From Zoroaster sp. YZ-2022 (taxonomy: Eukaryota > Echinodermata > Asteroidea > Forcipulatida > Zoroasteridae), in the NCBI GenBank assembly GCA_029582265.1, contig CM055828.1, positions 6,715,902 to 6,779,901 of the forward strand: a stretch of DNA of 64,000 bases, read 5' to 3'. The stretch's first letter is position 1. Each line of letters opens with the position of its first letter. The notes under the pieces were generated by a model, which searched no databases, was not told the DNA's origin, and saw only the letters and a program-made list of their open reading frames with translations. The position numbers and the translations under genes are program-made. This document shows positions 12,501 to 25,200 of the stretch, piece by piece.

Positions 12501-15500
12501 GGATGTTGTCCTGGGCCGAGAGATTCTGCTCAATGTACATGACGTGGGCATTGTGTTTCTTCATCTCGTCTGCAAACATTTCCTGCAAATAATACACACA
12601 TATACACACAAATTATGCCAAACAACTGGGCACATGTAAAATGAGCATCACTCGTCAATATGCGGCATCACGTAAAAAGTGGTCCTCAAAACAAATGTAT
12701 GCATCATGTACAAATTCTATAAAAGCTAGAGTTGGAGTACTCATACTCGTACTCGAGTACATTCTTCTGTATTCGTCCTCGTCCTCATCAAAGTCCTCGT
12801 TCTACAAGTCTAGAGTACTCATACTTGCAGTTATACTGGAGTACATTTTTCTGTACTCGTACTCATTCTTGTGAAAAAGTCCTCGACTGCAACTCTAGAG
12901 TTGGAGTACTCAAACTCGTACATGTACTTGAGTACTTTTTCTGTATTTGTGACTATTTGCAACTCCAGAGCTGGAATACTCAAACTTGCACTTTTTTCTG
13001 TACTCATACTCGTACTCACTAAAAAGTACTGGACTGCAACTCTAGAGTTGGAGTACTCATACATGTACTCGAATAAGCACTCGAGTACATTTTTTTGTAC
13101 TTATACTCGTACTCATGAAAAAGTACTTGACTATAAGTCTAATAGAAAACCAGAGGGTAACACACATGTCGCATGTCAGTAAATAAGAATATGACCGGTG
13201 GTTGTCAGAATGGCTACCTGTAGGTTGCCACCCTCTGTGGTGACGATACGACTGGTGATGTCATCATTACGGAGCTGCTCCCTCAATTGCGTCTCTAGGC
13301 TTGTTCGTTGGTTCTTCATTTCCTCCACTTTATTAATGAGCAAGGTCAGTTTGGACTCAACTTCTTTATCGGCTGGTGCTGCATAAAGGACATGGAGTCG
13401 ACGATTTGTTTGAAATCTTGACATGGTAGATGGGGTTGGGGGGGTAGTGCAATAAGTTGACATTTTCAGTTAAAATTTATGAAGGAAGGTATTCAAGGAG
13501 AAGGTACAACATTGGTCATGTTGGCAGTTCATTTCAACAAAATTACCAGACAGCAACTTTTTGGAATTCGACTATTATTTTCTTGTAATGACGAAAGCTT
13601 TTCAGATGGAATAACTTCTCAGGATGTTTGGTACCATAACCACGATACATGCTAGTTTTAAATTAACTCAGTGACTGAAAATAATACCCCCACATGATAA
13701 GGTCATATTACCAGTGCTGCTGCATGATGAGCCAGCAATTTTCTGAAAAACTCTGTTCTGATCGTGACAATATTGTCCCTTTAAATCCAAGTAAGCTTTT
13801 ACATATTTCTCTCAGATTCTTTTCAGGTTTTAACCAAAGGTCTAATCCCCCTTTAAGAAGTTTAGTAGCGAATGTTGGCGACATGGTCTATCCACTCCAT
13901 GCAAGATCTGTTGAGGGTGTGCTTCATGCAATCAACAGCTGTCACTAGGGCATTTAACATATAAGCATGGGCTATTGACTTCAACATTCAAGTGTTAACC
14001 AGTTCGCACCGGGAATAAAAAAGTTTTTCCGAACCCCGTGGCGGGTTTATTTTTACCGCACAAACACGACCAATGGTGCTCACCAGAGCGTGACCGGGGA
14101 GACCGCGTCTTCCACCGTATGCTTATGGCTCGTTGCCATGTCGACCGGGAATCTATCCAAATATTCCCGAGAATCCTGTGGCGTGTTTAGACGCTCTCCG
14201 ATCCGCTGTCAAAAAAAAAATTGCGTGTATACACGGCCTCCGACGCGAACTGGTTAATGGATCCCAGGAAATAGTTTTTGGTGAATACAATATTTGTGTA
14301 AATGAACAGTATTTTTTTTTTGGCCCTAAACTCAGAGACTGGGTGAACTTTCACCACTAGAGGGCTACTATATATGCACATAGTAGATACCTTATATACT
14401 TACACTGAGAATCTTTGAGCGAAGGCAGGGATGCCTGTAATTTATCCAGTGGGCCAGCCAGTTTGCGTATGTTCTCAATGTGTACTTCCATAGCTTTGTG
14501 TAGCTCCTCATTAGACTTGCTTGCCTTGGTGTGTCCCTCCTTGTACTTTGAAAACTCTTGTCTTATCTCGGTGATAATCTTGGTGGGACGCTGACCACAC
14601 TCCTTCTGCAACATCAAACGTTGGAAGATATCTTGAGGGATTAGGGTCTACACCTAACTGGAAATTTGCTTCCCGTTTCTCTTCTTAAACAATGACTACT
14701 TGTACCTCTTTAAACATCAGCCTCAACATACTTATTCATTGTTGTGCCTCTGGAAGCTCATAAGAATTCTACTAGATATCGGCTGCTTGTTCCTCTTCTT
14801 CGCCAATGAGTTATTGTACCTCTTTAACATCAGCCTCAACATAAGTTATCATCAGCTCGTAAGGTTGCTACTGGAGGTTTACCTACCTTGAAAACAGCTT
14901 CCTGTTTCTCTTCTTTATAAGAACATTCTTGTACCTCTTTAACATCAGCCTCAACATTCTTAAGCCTCATTGTGCCTCTGGAAGCTAATAAGGATTCTAC
15001 TTGAAATCAGCTTCCTGTTTCTCTTCAACAATGAGTTTATTGTACATCCTTAACATCAGCCTCAACATGCTTAATCATCTTCGCACCTCAAGAGGCTCAC
15101 AAGGATTCTACTGGAGGTTTACCTACCTGGAAATCAGCTTCCTGTTTCTCTTCTTCATCAAGGAGTTTTTGTACCTCTTTGACATCAGCCTCAACATTCT
15201 TAAGCCTCATTGTGCCTCTGGAAGCTAATAAGGATTCTACTTGAAATCAGCTTCCTGTTTCTCTTCAACAATGAGTTTATTGTACATCCTTAACATCAGC
15301 CTCAACATGCTTAATCATCTTCGCACCTCAAGAGGCTCACAAGATTCTACTGGAGGTTTACCTACCTGGAAATCAGCTTCCTGTTTCTCTTCTTCATCAA
15401 GGAGTTTTGTACCTCTTTGACATCAGCCTCAACATTCTTAAGCCTCATTGTGCCTCTGGAAGCTAATAAGGATTCTACTTGAAATCAGCTTCCTGTTTCT

Positions 15501-18500
15501 CTTCAACAATGAGTTTATTGTACATCCTTAACATCAGCCTCAACATGCTTAATCATCTTCGCACCTCAAGAGGCTCATAAGGATTCTACTGGAGGTTTAC
15601 CTACCTGGAAATCAGCTTCCTGTTTCTCTTCTTCATCAAGGAGTTCTTGTACCTCTTTGACATCAGCCTCAACATTCTTAAGCCTCATTGTGCCTCTGGA
15701 AGCTAATAAGGATTCTACTTGAAATCAGCTTCCTGTTTCTCTTCAACAATGAGTTTATTGTACATCCTTAACATCAGCCTCAACATGCTTAATCCTCTTC
15801 GCACCTCAATAGGCTCACAAGGATTCTACTGGAGGTTTACCTACCTGGAAATCAGCTTCCTGTTTCTCTTCTTCATCAAGGAGTTCTTGTACCTCTTTGA
15901 CATCAGCCTCAACATTCTTAAGCCTCATTGTGCCTCTGGAAGCTAATAAGGATTCTACTTGAAATCAGCTTCCTGTTTCTCTTCAACAATGAGTTTATTG
16001 TACATCCTTAACATCAGCCTCAACATGCTTAATCATCTTCGCACCTCAAGAGGCTCATAAGGATTCTACTGGAGGTTTACCTACCTGGAAATCAGCTTCC
16101 TGTTTGTCTTCTTCATCAAGGAGTTCTTGTACCTCTTTGACATCAGCATCAACATCAAGAACGACATTGGATAACTCTGTAAAAGAGGAATCGTACAAGT
16201 GTTTTTCCTTCCTAATACAGATCTTGTTGTGTTTTATTAATAACTTTTTTTTACTGATTCAATCTATCTAAGAATGATAACCGAGCTTTGACCAGATTTT
16301 TATTCACCGTATGGATGCACAGTATTTTTGTAAATCATAAATTGTAAATCGGATTTGTGCTCTGGAGGCCGAGTCTTCAGAACGTGGGTTTGAATCCTGC
16401 CTACTGTATAACAGTGACGGTCAAACGTTTGATTCAAACATCCCCGGTTGACTAGGGTTGAATAGGTGTGTAATTTGACAAAGTAAAAAAATCCTGAAAA
16501 ATGAGTAGCAGGCTCAGATCTCCCTATGGTCTCAAGGGCAAAGCCCCCTCAACCTCCTGGATGTTTAATTTTGGAGGATTTACAGACTTTCTACATTCCT
16601 ACAAACAAGAAAGCAGAGTTTTTGACACAATACTTTCCTTAGTGGCTACTTCACTTCTTTTAAGAAAATTTTGAAGCAAGGGAAATTTGTTAAAAAATCC
16701 TAAAATCCTGAAAAATGACAGGCCTGCAACAAGTGCTACACCAAACAATTGCCATACCAAATGTGTGCGGTGACAGCATGGTGTTTGTTATAACAGCATT
16801 TGCCAGTAGTTTTAAAACGTTTTAATAAATCACCTTGCATGCAGTTAACAAGCTGCTTGATTGGTTCATTCTTGACGCTGAGGGCAGCACACACCTCCAA
16901 CAAGACCTGCGGAAGTCTCTCTGGCTCCTCTGTAGCATTGAGTTTCAGTTGGTCCAGTTGTAACGATGCCATGAATTGACTGCAGGACAAAAATTAATTC
17001 ACGGTCATATCTCAAAGAGGACTGTTCTGTGTGAATCCACATCTAACTATTGCTTTTTGATTAACGATGCCATGAACTGACTGCAGGATAAAAATTCATT
17101 CACGGTCATATCTAAAAGAGGCCTGTTCTGTGTGAACCCACATCTAACTATCGCTTTTTGATTAAAATTGAACCTGGGTCTAGTTCCGAGTAGAAATGAA
17201 GTAGATAGGATACAAATGGATGAGGAAATGAGTGAATAAATGAATTTGTGCCACCACAGAATTTATTCATTTCCTGTGAAATCATGGCACTTGGTACAAT
17301 AATTTTTTTTACAATCTCACTTTAAAAACCACGATACACCATAGTGTATACTATACAGCATGTGCCTTATGAACCGATCAACACATTTCTTTCTCCGAAA
17401 CAGAATGGGAAATAATCAAAGCAAATTTAAAGACGTCTGCTCTTGTATTACGCAGGAGGTTGTGGGTTCGATTCCCACCCCACCCGAGTCTTGATTAGAC
17501 TGTACATATGTGGTATAGACAGCAAGTGGTTTCATGTGCCTTATGAACCGATCAACACATTTATTTCTTCAAACACAATTGGAAATAATCAAAGTAAATT
17601 TAAAGACGTCTGCACTTGTACTAAGCAGGAGGTTTTGGGTTCGATTCCCACCCGAGTCTTGATTGTACATATGTGGTAACACAAGTGTCAGTATGTGCAT
17701 TATGCACCGATCAACATAATTATTTCTCTGAACAGAATGGGTAATAATCATAATTTCAGTAGTTATTGGCCTTACATTTCGAACCTACAATCCTGGTCAA
17801 ATCTCGCTGGGCCGCCCCGGCCCCCTGACAATGTTGGCTCTCACTGCGCGGTCTGTGCTCCGGCTGGAGAAAACAACATTGGTAGGGGGAGTGGGGGAGC
17901 GGAGTGGGGGACAGGGGAGGGTATGTTTATTGTCACGTGTCCCAACTATTTTGGCCGGGATTGTCTGAATTGTCTCTTAGTTTATCATTGAAGCCGTGAC
18001 CAGATGCGGACAAACCGCAGTCCTTGTCTTTGTCTCAGGGACAATACATTGAAGCGGGGGACAGGGGAGGATATGTTTATTGTCATGTGTCCCAACTATT
18101 TTGGCCGGGATTGTAGCAGGTTCTTTCTCAAAGGCAAAAGAAAGAACCTTTGAGAAAGAACAGGCTAGGTTCAAAATGTACAGACAATGACTATTTTGTA
18201 AATTATGGCACCTAGACTCTACCTTATTATCCAGCATACATAAAATTCAACACAATTGAAAAGAAAAGATGCAAGTTTAAAAGCTTCATCAATGAACAAG
18301 CGTCTCATTGCCACGGTTTCGACAGCAACTTACTCGAGGTGCTTGGTTTTTCCTTCGATCTCGTCCCCTATCCGCCGTAATAACTTGGCTTTCTCCTCAC
18401 TGTACAATGATGATGCTTCGTGCGCTTCTATGGGAACTAGTTTCTTGAAGATGTCTGGGCCTGCTATACTCTCATCGTAGGGTTGGAACGACAAGGCCTT

Positions 18501-19206
18501 GACCAATGATGCACCTTATATTAAGAATAAAACAAAAATATATTAAAGACGCTGATTCCATGAGTTTTGTTATTTCAGTGGCAGTTTTGTTTGAAATCAG
18601 TACACTTCCATTTTCATTGTAAAAGGGAAGGAAATAAGAGAAGTAATTGATAAATGGTTATTTAGTGCTGTTATTCAACCTAAATGAATTAATCATGGCG
18701 CATCATAAATTAATTTATTTGCTTTAGTATTTCAGCCTGTCTATGCAAAAATGTATATCCGTTTTCTTCTTTGGCATTATTTAACATGATTGGTTTAGTG
18801 CAGAAAGGTAGTTACCTAACGCAATAAGATTTGTGCTAACAATGTGGAAGATCAAGAAGATACTGCATGTAGTTATCTGGTTTTATAACATTTTTGCACC
18901 AACCTGATGATTTCAACAGGCATTTATCCGCTCTGTGCACGACCTGTTGAGGGCACCCTTCGCCTTGTCACTAAGGCACTAAGACACTTTACCATAATTG
19001 CTTCTCTCCACCCAGGGGTAAATGGGTGAGGGCAAAGTTGGTTGTTGTGTTTGATTAGCCCAATGCGCCGAAATGGCAGGAATTGAGCTGTATACTCCCC
19101 AGGGAGCTGAGATGGTTTCAGGAATGATTTACGCGCCTGATGAGCAGGGGTAATAATGCAATGCGCCTTGAGCACCAGTTTGGTGAATACGTGCGCTATA
19201 AGTCCA

Positions 19207-19239
<33 letters not shown>

Positions 19240-22200
19240 GGCATGGCATATCACTGGTTAGTATCGAGTTCATTAACCAGTTCGCGTCGGAGGCCGTGTA
19301 TACACGCAATTTTTTTTTGCACCACGGATCGGAGAGCGTCTAAACACGCCACAAGAAACTCCGGAATATTTGTATGCATGCTCGGTTCAGCCATGCGTGC
19401 ACGGTGACATGCTCGGAAGTGCCGGTCACCCGCTGTGGAAACTTCCATTAACGTGTGTGTGGGAAAAAGAAACCCGCCCAGGTTTTATTCCCAATGCGAA
19501 CTGATTAACATTCTAATGATTTATGAAATTCTTGTGTTGATTGATAAACGATTGATTTTGCCCTTACAAGTAAGCAGGCGGTCGTGGCTTCGAATCCCGC
19601 CCAAGTTGCCTGTGGAATATTTTTCACGGACACTCGGAAAGCAGTGAGTGATGCAGTGCTTGATACATACGATGGTGTAAGGGAAAGTCAAATCAACATT
19701 CTAATGACTACAGTTACCAGGGAAGATTTTTTTCTGAAAAAAAAAAGTACTCCTAGCTGCAGGGCTATGAATTTTTGTACACATACATTGCCCTAGCCTC
19801 GGTGACTGGGTAGAGTTTCACCACTAGAGGGCTGCGATAAGCACACAGCAGATATCAGCAATAGCATCAGTTAATTGACATTTTGGACGTTCATGAAAGA
19901 TTTCTAACTCTTCTCACTCTGGTCTTTACCTTTAATGTCGGGAATGTTCTCAAATTGTGGTACTGCCTCGTGATAGACAAACTCGTTGTCCTTCTTGGCA
20001 GCCTGAAACTTTCCCAGGACGACATCTTTGGTGAAGTTGAGGGCTTGCAGAATGGTATCATGTACACCCTGCAAATAGTATCAAGGTAGAAATGACACAA
20101 TTATCAATTTATCAAAATTATCAAAATTATCAAAATTTTAGATTTTAAAGTTCAATCATTTCAGGTTTGATTAAAAAAAACTGAATATCAAATTACTTTA
20201 ATCAATGCTGAGATATGAATGAAAACTCTACATGTCTGATATATGTCTGTCAATAATGTATATATTTGGCACATTTGCCCGCCAGTTGGCTTGCCCGCCT
20301 GTTGGCTTGCCCGCCTGTTGGCTTGTCCATCTGTTGGCTTGCCGGCCTGTTGGCTTGCCGGCCTGTTGGCTTGCCCGCCTGTTGGCTTGTCCGCCTGTTG
20401 GCTTGCCCGCCTGTTGGCTTGCCGGCCTGTTGGCTTGCCGGCCTGTTGGCTTGCCCGCCTGTTGGCTTGCCCGCCTGTTGGCTTGCCCCTCTGTTAGCTT
20501 GGCTGCCTGATGGCTTGCTCGTAACATAGCTTGCTGACATATTGGAAAGACGCACCTGTAGGCTTGCTCACCTGGGCCCAGTTTCATAGCGCTGCTTACC
20601 GGTAGGCAAATTTTCATGCTAACTATAGCAGAAAAATTTGCTTAAGCGTATTTCACAGGTTAGCAAGAAAATTCAGAGCGGTGCGTGTGCGTTCGCTCAT
20701 TTGCTAGCAATAACCCTAACTCCCTAGACAACAAAGCCAGTTGGAGGATTTTGAAGGATTTTTATTGTTTTAATACAATGCCTAGGGAGTTAGGGATAAT
20801 GGTTGGTAAGTTAGCATGCCTTTCTCTATGCTTAACGGTTAGCAGTGCTATGAAATGAAAAAGGTACAGTAGGCAAACAATCGGCTGCTTAACAGCTCTA
20901 TGAAATTGGGCCATGCAGGCTTGCCCGCCTGTTGGCTTGCTGACCCGCAGGCTTGCCCGCCTGTTGGCTTGCTGACCCGCAGGCTTGCCCGCCTGTTGGC
21001 TTGCTGACCCGCAGGCTTGCCCGCCTGTTGGCTTGCTGACCCGCAGGCTTGCCCGCCTGTTGGCTTGCTGACCCGCAGGCTTGCCCGCCTGTTGGCTTGC
21101 TGACCTGCAGGCTTGCCCGCCCGCAGGCTTGCCCCACTGTTGGCTAGCTTGCCTGTTAGTCTTGCTACTGACCTACCTTTGATAGTTTCATTGCTTCATT
21201 ATGCTTGTCCACGGCCTGTTGTAACCAGCATACTCTTTCTCCATGTTTCTGTTGCTCCTCTGCCTGATTACTCATATACATCTAAAATTACAAAAGTAAT
21301 TATAGTTTTGCCCTTTTGTTTTTGGTCAAAGAACAATTAAAGACAAATATAAACGGCACTGGAGACTGCTAAGTCTCACCAAAAATCATTCAATATATGC
21401 TTAATGATTACGATATTTAAGTTAACATTCAAAAAAGATGATTGCTTAATGTAAAAAAAAATCATGAAAAGCAGCATTCCGCGTCTCCCTCACAGCGACT
21501 TTTGTAAAAAGCCCCCCGCGTCGTCAAGTCTCATACATTATTCATTGAAGTGCCCTCCTGTGAAGGCGAGCCGTAAACACAATGGAAAAAGATGGCCACT
21601 TCCGGGTTTATGGCTCACTACATGACTCTGATGACGTCACGTGTAGTCGCAGCATCCGGGACCTTTATGCTGGTTTTGTTGGCTGCCATTGGCAGAAGCA
21701 GAGAAAGGTTTCGAAAACCGAAGAATAGGGCCCAATTTTTTCAATCCAAATTTCGAAAAAAATCATGACCATAGTAACATCATATTAACAATGAAATAAT
21801 ACCTCAGCAGAGCTGCCAACATATGATTTTGAAAATGAGGAAGATTTAATTTCCAAGACTCAATCGAAGCGAACGCAGCGAGCGAGCCAGCCGAGCCCTT
21901 GCGGGTGGGGTCTAGGGGTTTTAGGCTTTTTGGCACCAAAAGGAGAGGCCTCATTGCATATATTTTAAGTAAATGTATTTTAATTACTAAACATACTAAA
22001 ACATTTGAAACATTACACAATATCAAACAAAGTTTTGAAGTATAGACCTACATTGCTATCCTACTGTTGCCTAGGTGGTGAGGAAGGGGTGCATGATGAA
22101 CTTGAAGTGGATGGCTCTTCACGATCCTTAGCTAACTAAACGGGACATGTGCGTGCGGAGGTAGCAATATTTGCAGCAGTGTTTTTGCTCATAACGTCGA

Positions 22201-25200
22201 TAATTGCAGTTGTTTTGGTACGAGCACAACCGTATTTAGCAGCGATATTTGAGTCGGGAAACATCCGTCTAAATAGGGGATCGGCATGGTCAGACGATGC
22301 TACGTTCAAGTTATGTTCGACGAGAAAGCCTGTGAACAACATTTCCGCCTTTATTACACCGTCATCAGTGCCCGATTTTCTAATAAAAATTAGGAATTCC
22401 TGGCGTGCTCGATCGTGCTTTCGCAGTGGTGCAATGTTTATCCGATTTGATGTGTCGCAATATGTCATTTCGTCCGCCGTATTTCATGCTAATATCGCAA
22501 CTACAAACGGTGCAGAACGCATGATTTTGTGCCTTCGTTGATTTTCTAATACAGTGCCATTCTTTTTGGTATTCATCCCTGTATCTTTGTGCATAATTCG
22601 TCTTTTTCTGCTTCCCAGTTGCCATGACTCTCTCCGGTGATGCCATTTTGTTTTCCCACGCTGTCAAGTGCATGCACATCGTATCGCACGGAAAATGGCA
22701 TGGCACGGCGGCCGCGAGAGGATCATGCAGCCACCTCATTATATGACGTCACGGATACTGCGCCATATATGGCAATTTTCATGAATGAAATTGCGGCGCA
22801 TGCGTATATATTTCCCACGAGTCACTCGCTAGCGCTGCGTCTTTACTTCGGTGGCGATCTTTCTAACGTTAATGGTACCAACGATTTGGGCGTTTTCTTC
22901 TATTTTGTCTGGAATTTCTTTGATTTCAACCTGAGGAATCAACAACTTGCGGATTCGTTGCTGATATTGTGAATTTCGCAAGTTGTATTTTTACTGTATT
23001 TGCATTTACTGTATGTAAAATAAGACACACAAACACACCGAGGACTTGGAACAGAGGCTACTTTTTATTTTTCCAGAAGATTTTGACTGCTTTACGGATG
23101 GGACCGTACTCAAGTTCCCTCAGCCCTATGTTCCCTCATCCCAAAATAGACCCTATGTTCCCTCAGCCCTATGTTCCCTCATCCCAAAATAGACCCTATT
23201 TTGGGATGAGGAACATAGGGTTGAGGGAACATAGGGTTGAGGGAACATAGGGCCTAATTTGGATTTTAAAAAAATGTTAGGCATTGAGGGAACATAGGGC
23301 TGAGGGAACATAGGCATGACCCCTTACGGATGACGGAAGATTACCGTCAAATACGGAAGACTTCCGCAGAATCCGGAAGAGTTGGCAGCTCTGCCTCAGT
23401 AATATATAACAAACAAGGTTCAAAACTCCTCTTTTTTTTTCGAACATTACGTTCAAGAGTGTCTTTAAAAGATTCTTGCACAAGTTTATCACTTACAGGT
23501 ATGTTTTGCAAAATTTAAACAGGACTGTATTTTTAAGAAATGTTGACATTCTGCAAACATTTTTCCAGTCATGCTATGCATTTTTGCATGAACTTGTTTC
23601 TGGTCATGAACTTGACGTCAGAAACAAATTTTCAGTCATGGTTCATCCCCCCTCCCCCTCCCCCACCCACCCATCCCCTCCCTGGTGAAATGATCTATAA
23701 CTTACATAGGCCACACTCAGGAAATGACTGATCTTGACTTGAAGGGTTTTCTTCCATGCCTTACTCCTCCTTGATCCCATCAGACTGCTGATGTTACTGT
23801 CTTCTAATCCCCTCAATGCCAGACGGTAGTAGTCAATCACCTGCATGCTGATGCGGGCTACCAGGGAACTCTTGCGATTGTCCTGCATGGACTTCTCCAA
23901 CAGACACTCCTGGGCCTGGGCCTGTAGGAAGGTTGGGGAACCAGTCATATGGAAGTTTTTTGTCCGACATGATTTATTTAGTAAATGAGGAGTTAAACCT
24001 AACCAGGCTCAATCCAACAAGATCCAACAGATCTGTCGGTACGTTTCAAGTGTTGATACGTCATAGTTTCGTAACTACGCTATTAATATACCCGGTGAAT
24101 CACTTAGCTAAGCTGTTTTCTGTTTTCATGAAGTGACGAATCGCCATTCGCCACTTTATACATTGAAACACATAGCGATTGGCAAAATGCCAAAGCGGGT
24201 ATTGTTGATTTTGCGTTTTCACGAAGTGACGAATCGTGTGACCTATATACGTTTAACATTTTCATGAAGTGACGAATCGCTTAATGCGTTGTTTCATATA
24301 CAGCGCTCTGCACGCGCGGTCTTGTTGTTGCATTTTCACAAAGTGACGAATATGTTTGGAAAGTAATTCCCTATTAATTACAATCTCTATGATAATGATA
24401 CCGACATTTCTTTGTAATTAAAGTTATTAGCTTTAGTCGGAAGCAAAATCTAAAATAATTAACGCTGAAAAGTTGTTGAAATTACTATTTCAAAAACAGT
24501 TCGACTTCAAAGGCGATTATCTCAAAAACATGGACTCGCAGCTGTGCGGGCTGATTCGTCACTTCGTGAAAGTGGTGACGAATTGTTCCCATAGACATTT
24601 TGATATTCGAATGGAAGTGCCCTTTACTCGGGAAAAGTGGCCTTGCCCCGACAAGAATGAAATTCGAAGCCTGCTAGGTTATAACACGACTGGCACACTT
24701 CGTGTAAATAATAAACTTCTGATAAAAGTTTACATGTGATGTGGTAAACTGTTCCAAAACATTAAAAAGAGGTGAGAATAAACCTACCAGCATGAGATTG
24801 ATGTAGACTGTCATGAGATCAAATGATATATCAGGGCTCATGTAGCTCTGGAAGTGATCTTTAAGATATCCAAACGCCCCTGCTGCGCACTGGAAATGGG
24901 TGCAAGCAACTTTCATCTCCTAGACAGATAAACACATGCAGAGGGAATGATGACAAGGCGTATGAGTTAACCCTCCAACAATCAGTGCAATTTTTGAAAC
25001 AACCCATTCAGGCCACTCCAAGCCATTAGCTGTTGCCAGTGGCCTCCTGTGGTTACCCTTCTGTGCACTGTCACACCACTGAGATTGCAGGGTAAGGTGG
25101 TCTCCCATTGATACATTGTAGGCCATACTAATATGTTCAAACATTTACAGTGGCCTTGGGAAGACACACAGTTGATTTTGTAAGATTACTTGGGAAGGAC

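Larger units (their letters stand above)
21808..23393 (-). mobile_element. hAT-like non-autonomous transposon with BED-type zinc finger remnant
   Basis: The ends CAGAGCTGCCAAC (21808-21820) and GTTGGCAGCTCTG (23381-23393) are perfect inverted repeats, flanked on both sides by a CCTCAG direct repeat (21802-21807 and 23394-23399). Inside, on the minus strand, lies a broken transposase-like N-terminus. It sits in PTPN23 intron 6. Internal palindromic GTTCCCTCA repeats lie near its right end. Confidence 0.75.

Noticed and set aside
15001..15946. Two nearly identical 75-codon plus-strand frames
   Set aside because: They are antisense translations of the exon 11-derived 240-bp array.
14928..15950. 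Adding the array copies as extra PTPN23 exons
   Set aside because: Only the copy at 16085-16176 has the upstream codons and a pyrimidine-rich acceptor; the others need a weak TTAAG acceptor, and one has a 1-nt deletion.
20228..21137. Several 70-129-codon frames on both strands
   Set aside because: All are translations of the 16-bp and 32-bp minisatellites; every frame is open because of the repeat composition.
22136..22739. A host zinc-finger gene
   Set aside because: The frame is shifted, there is no catalytic or C-terminal part, and it lies inside an element with inverted ends and a target duplication.
24473..24739. 88-codon frame as a gene
   Set aside because: No recognisable domain; it overlaps the AAGTGACGAATCG repeat cluster and lies in an intron on the other strand.
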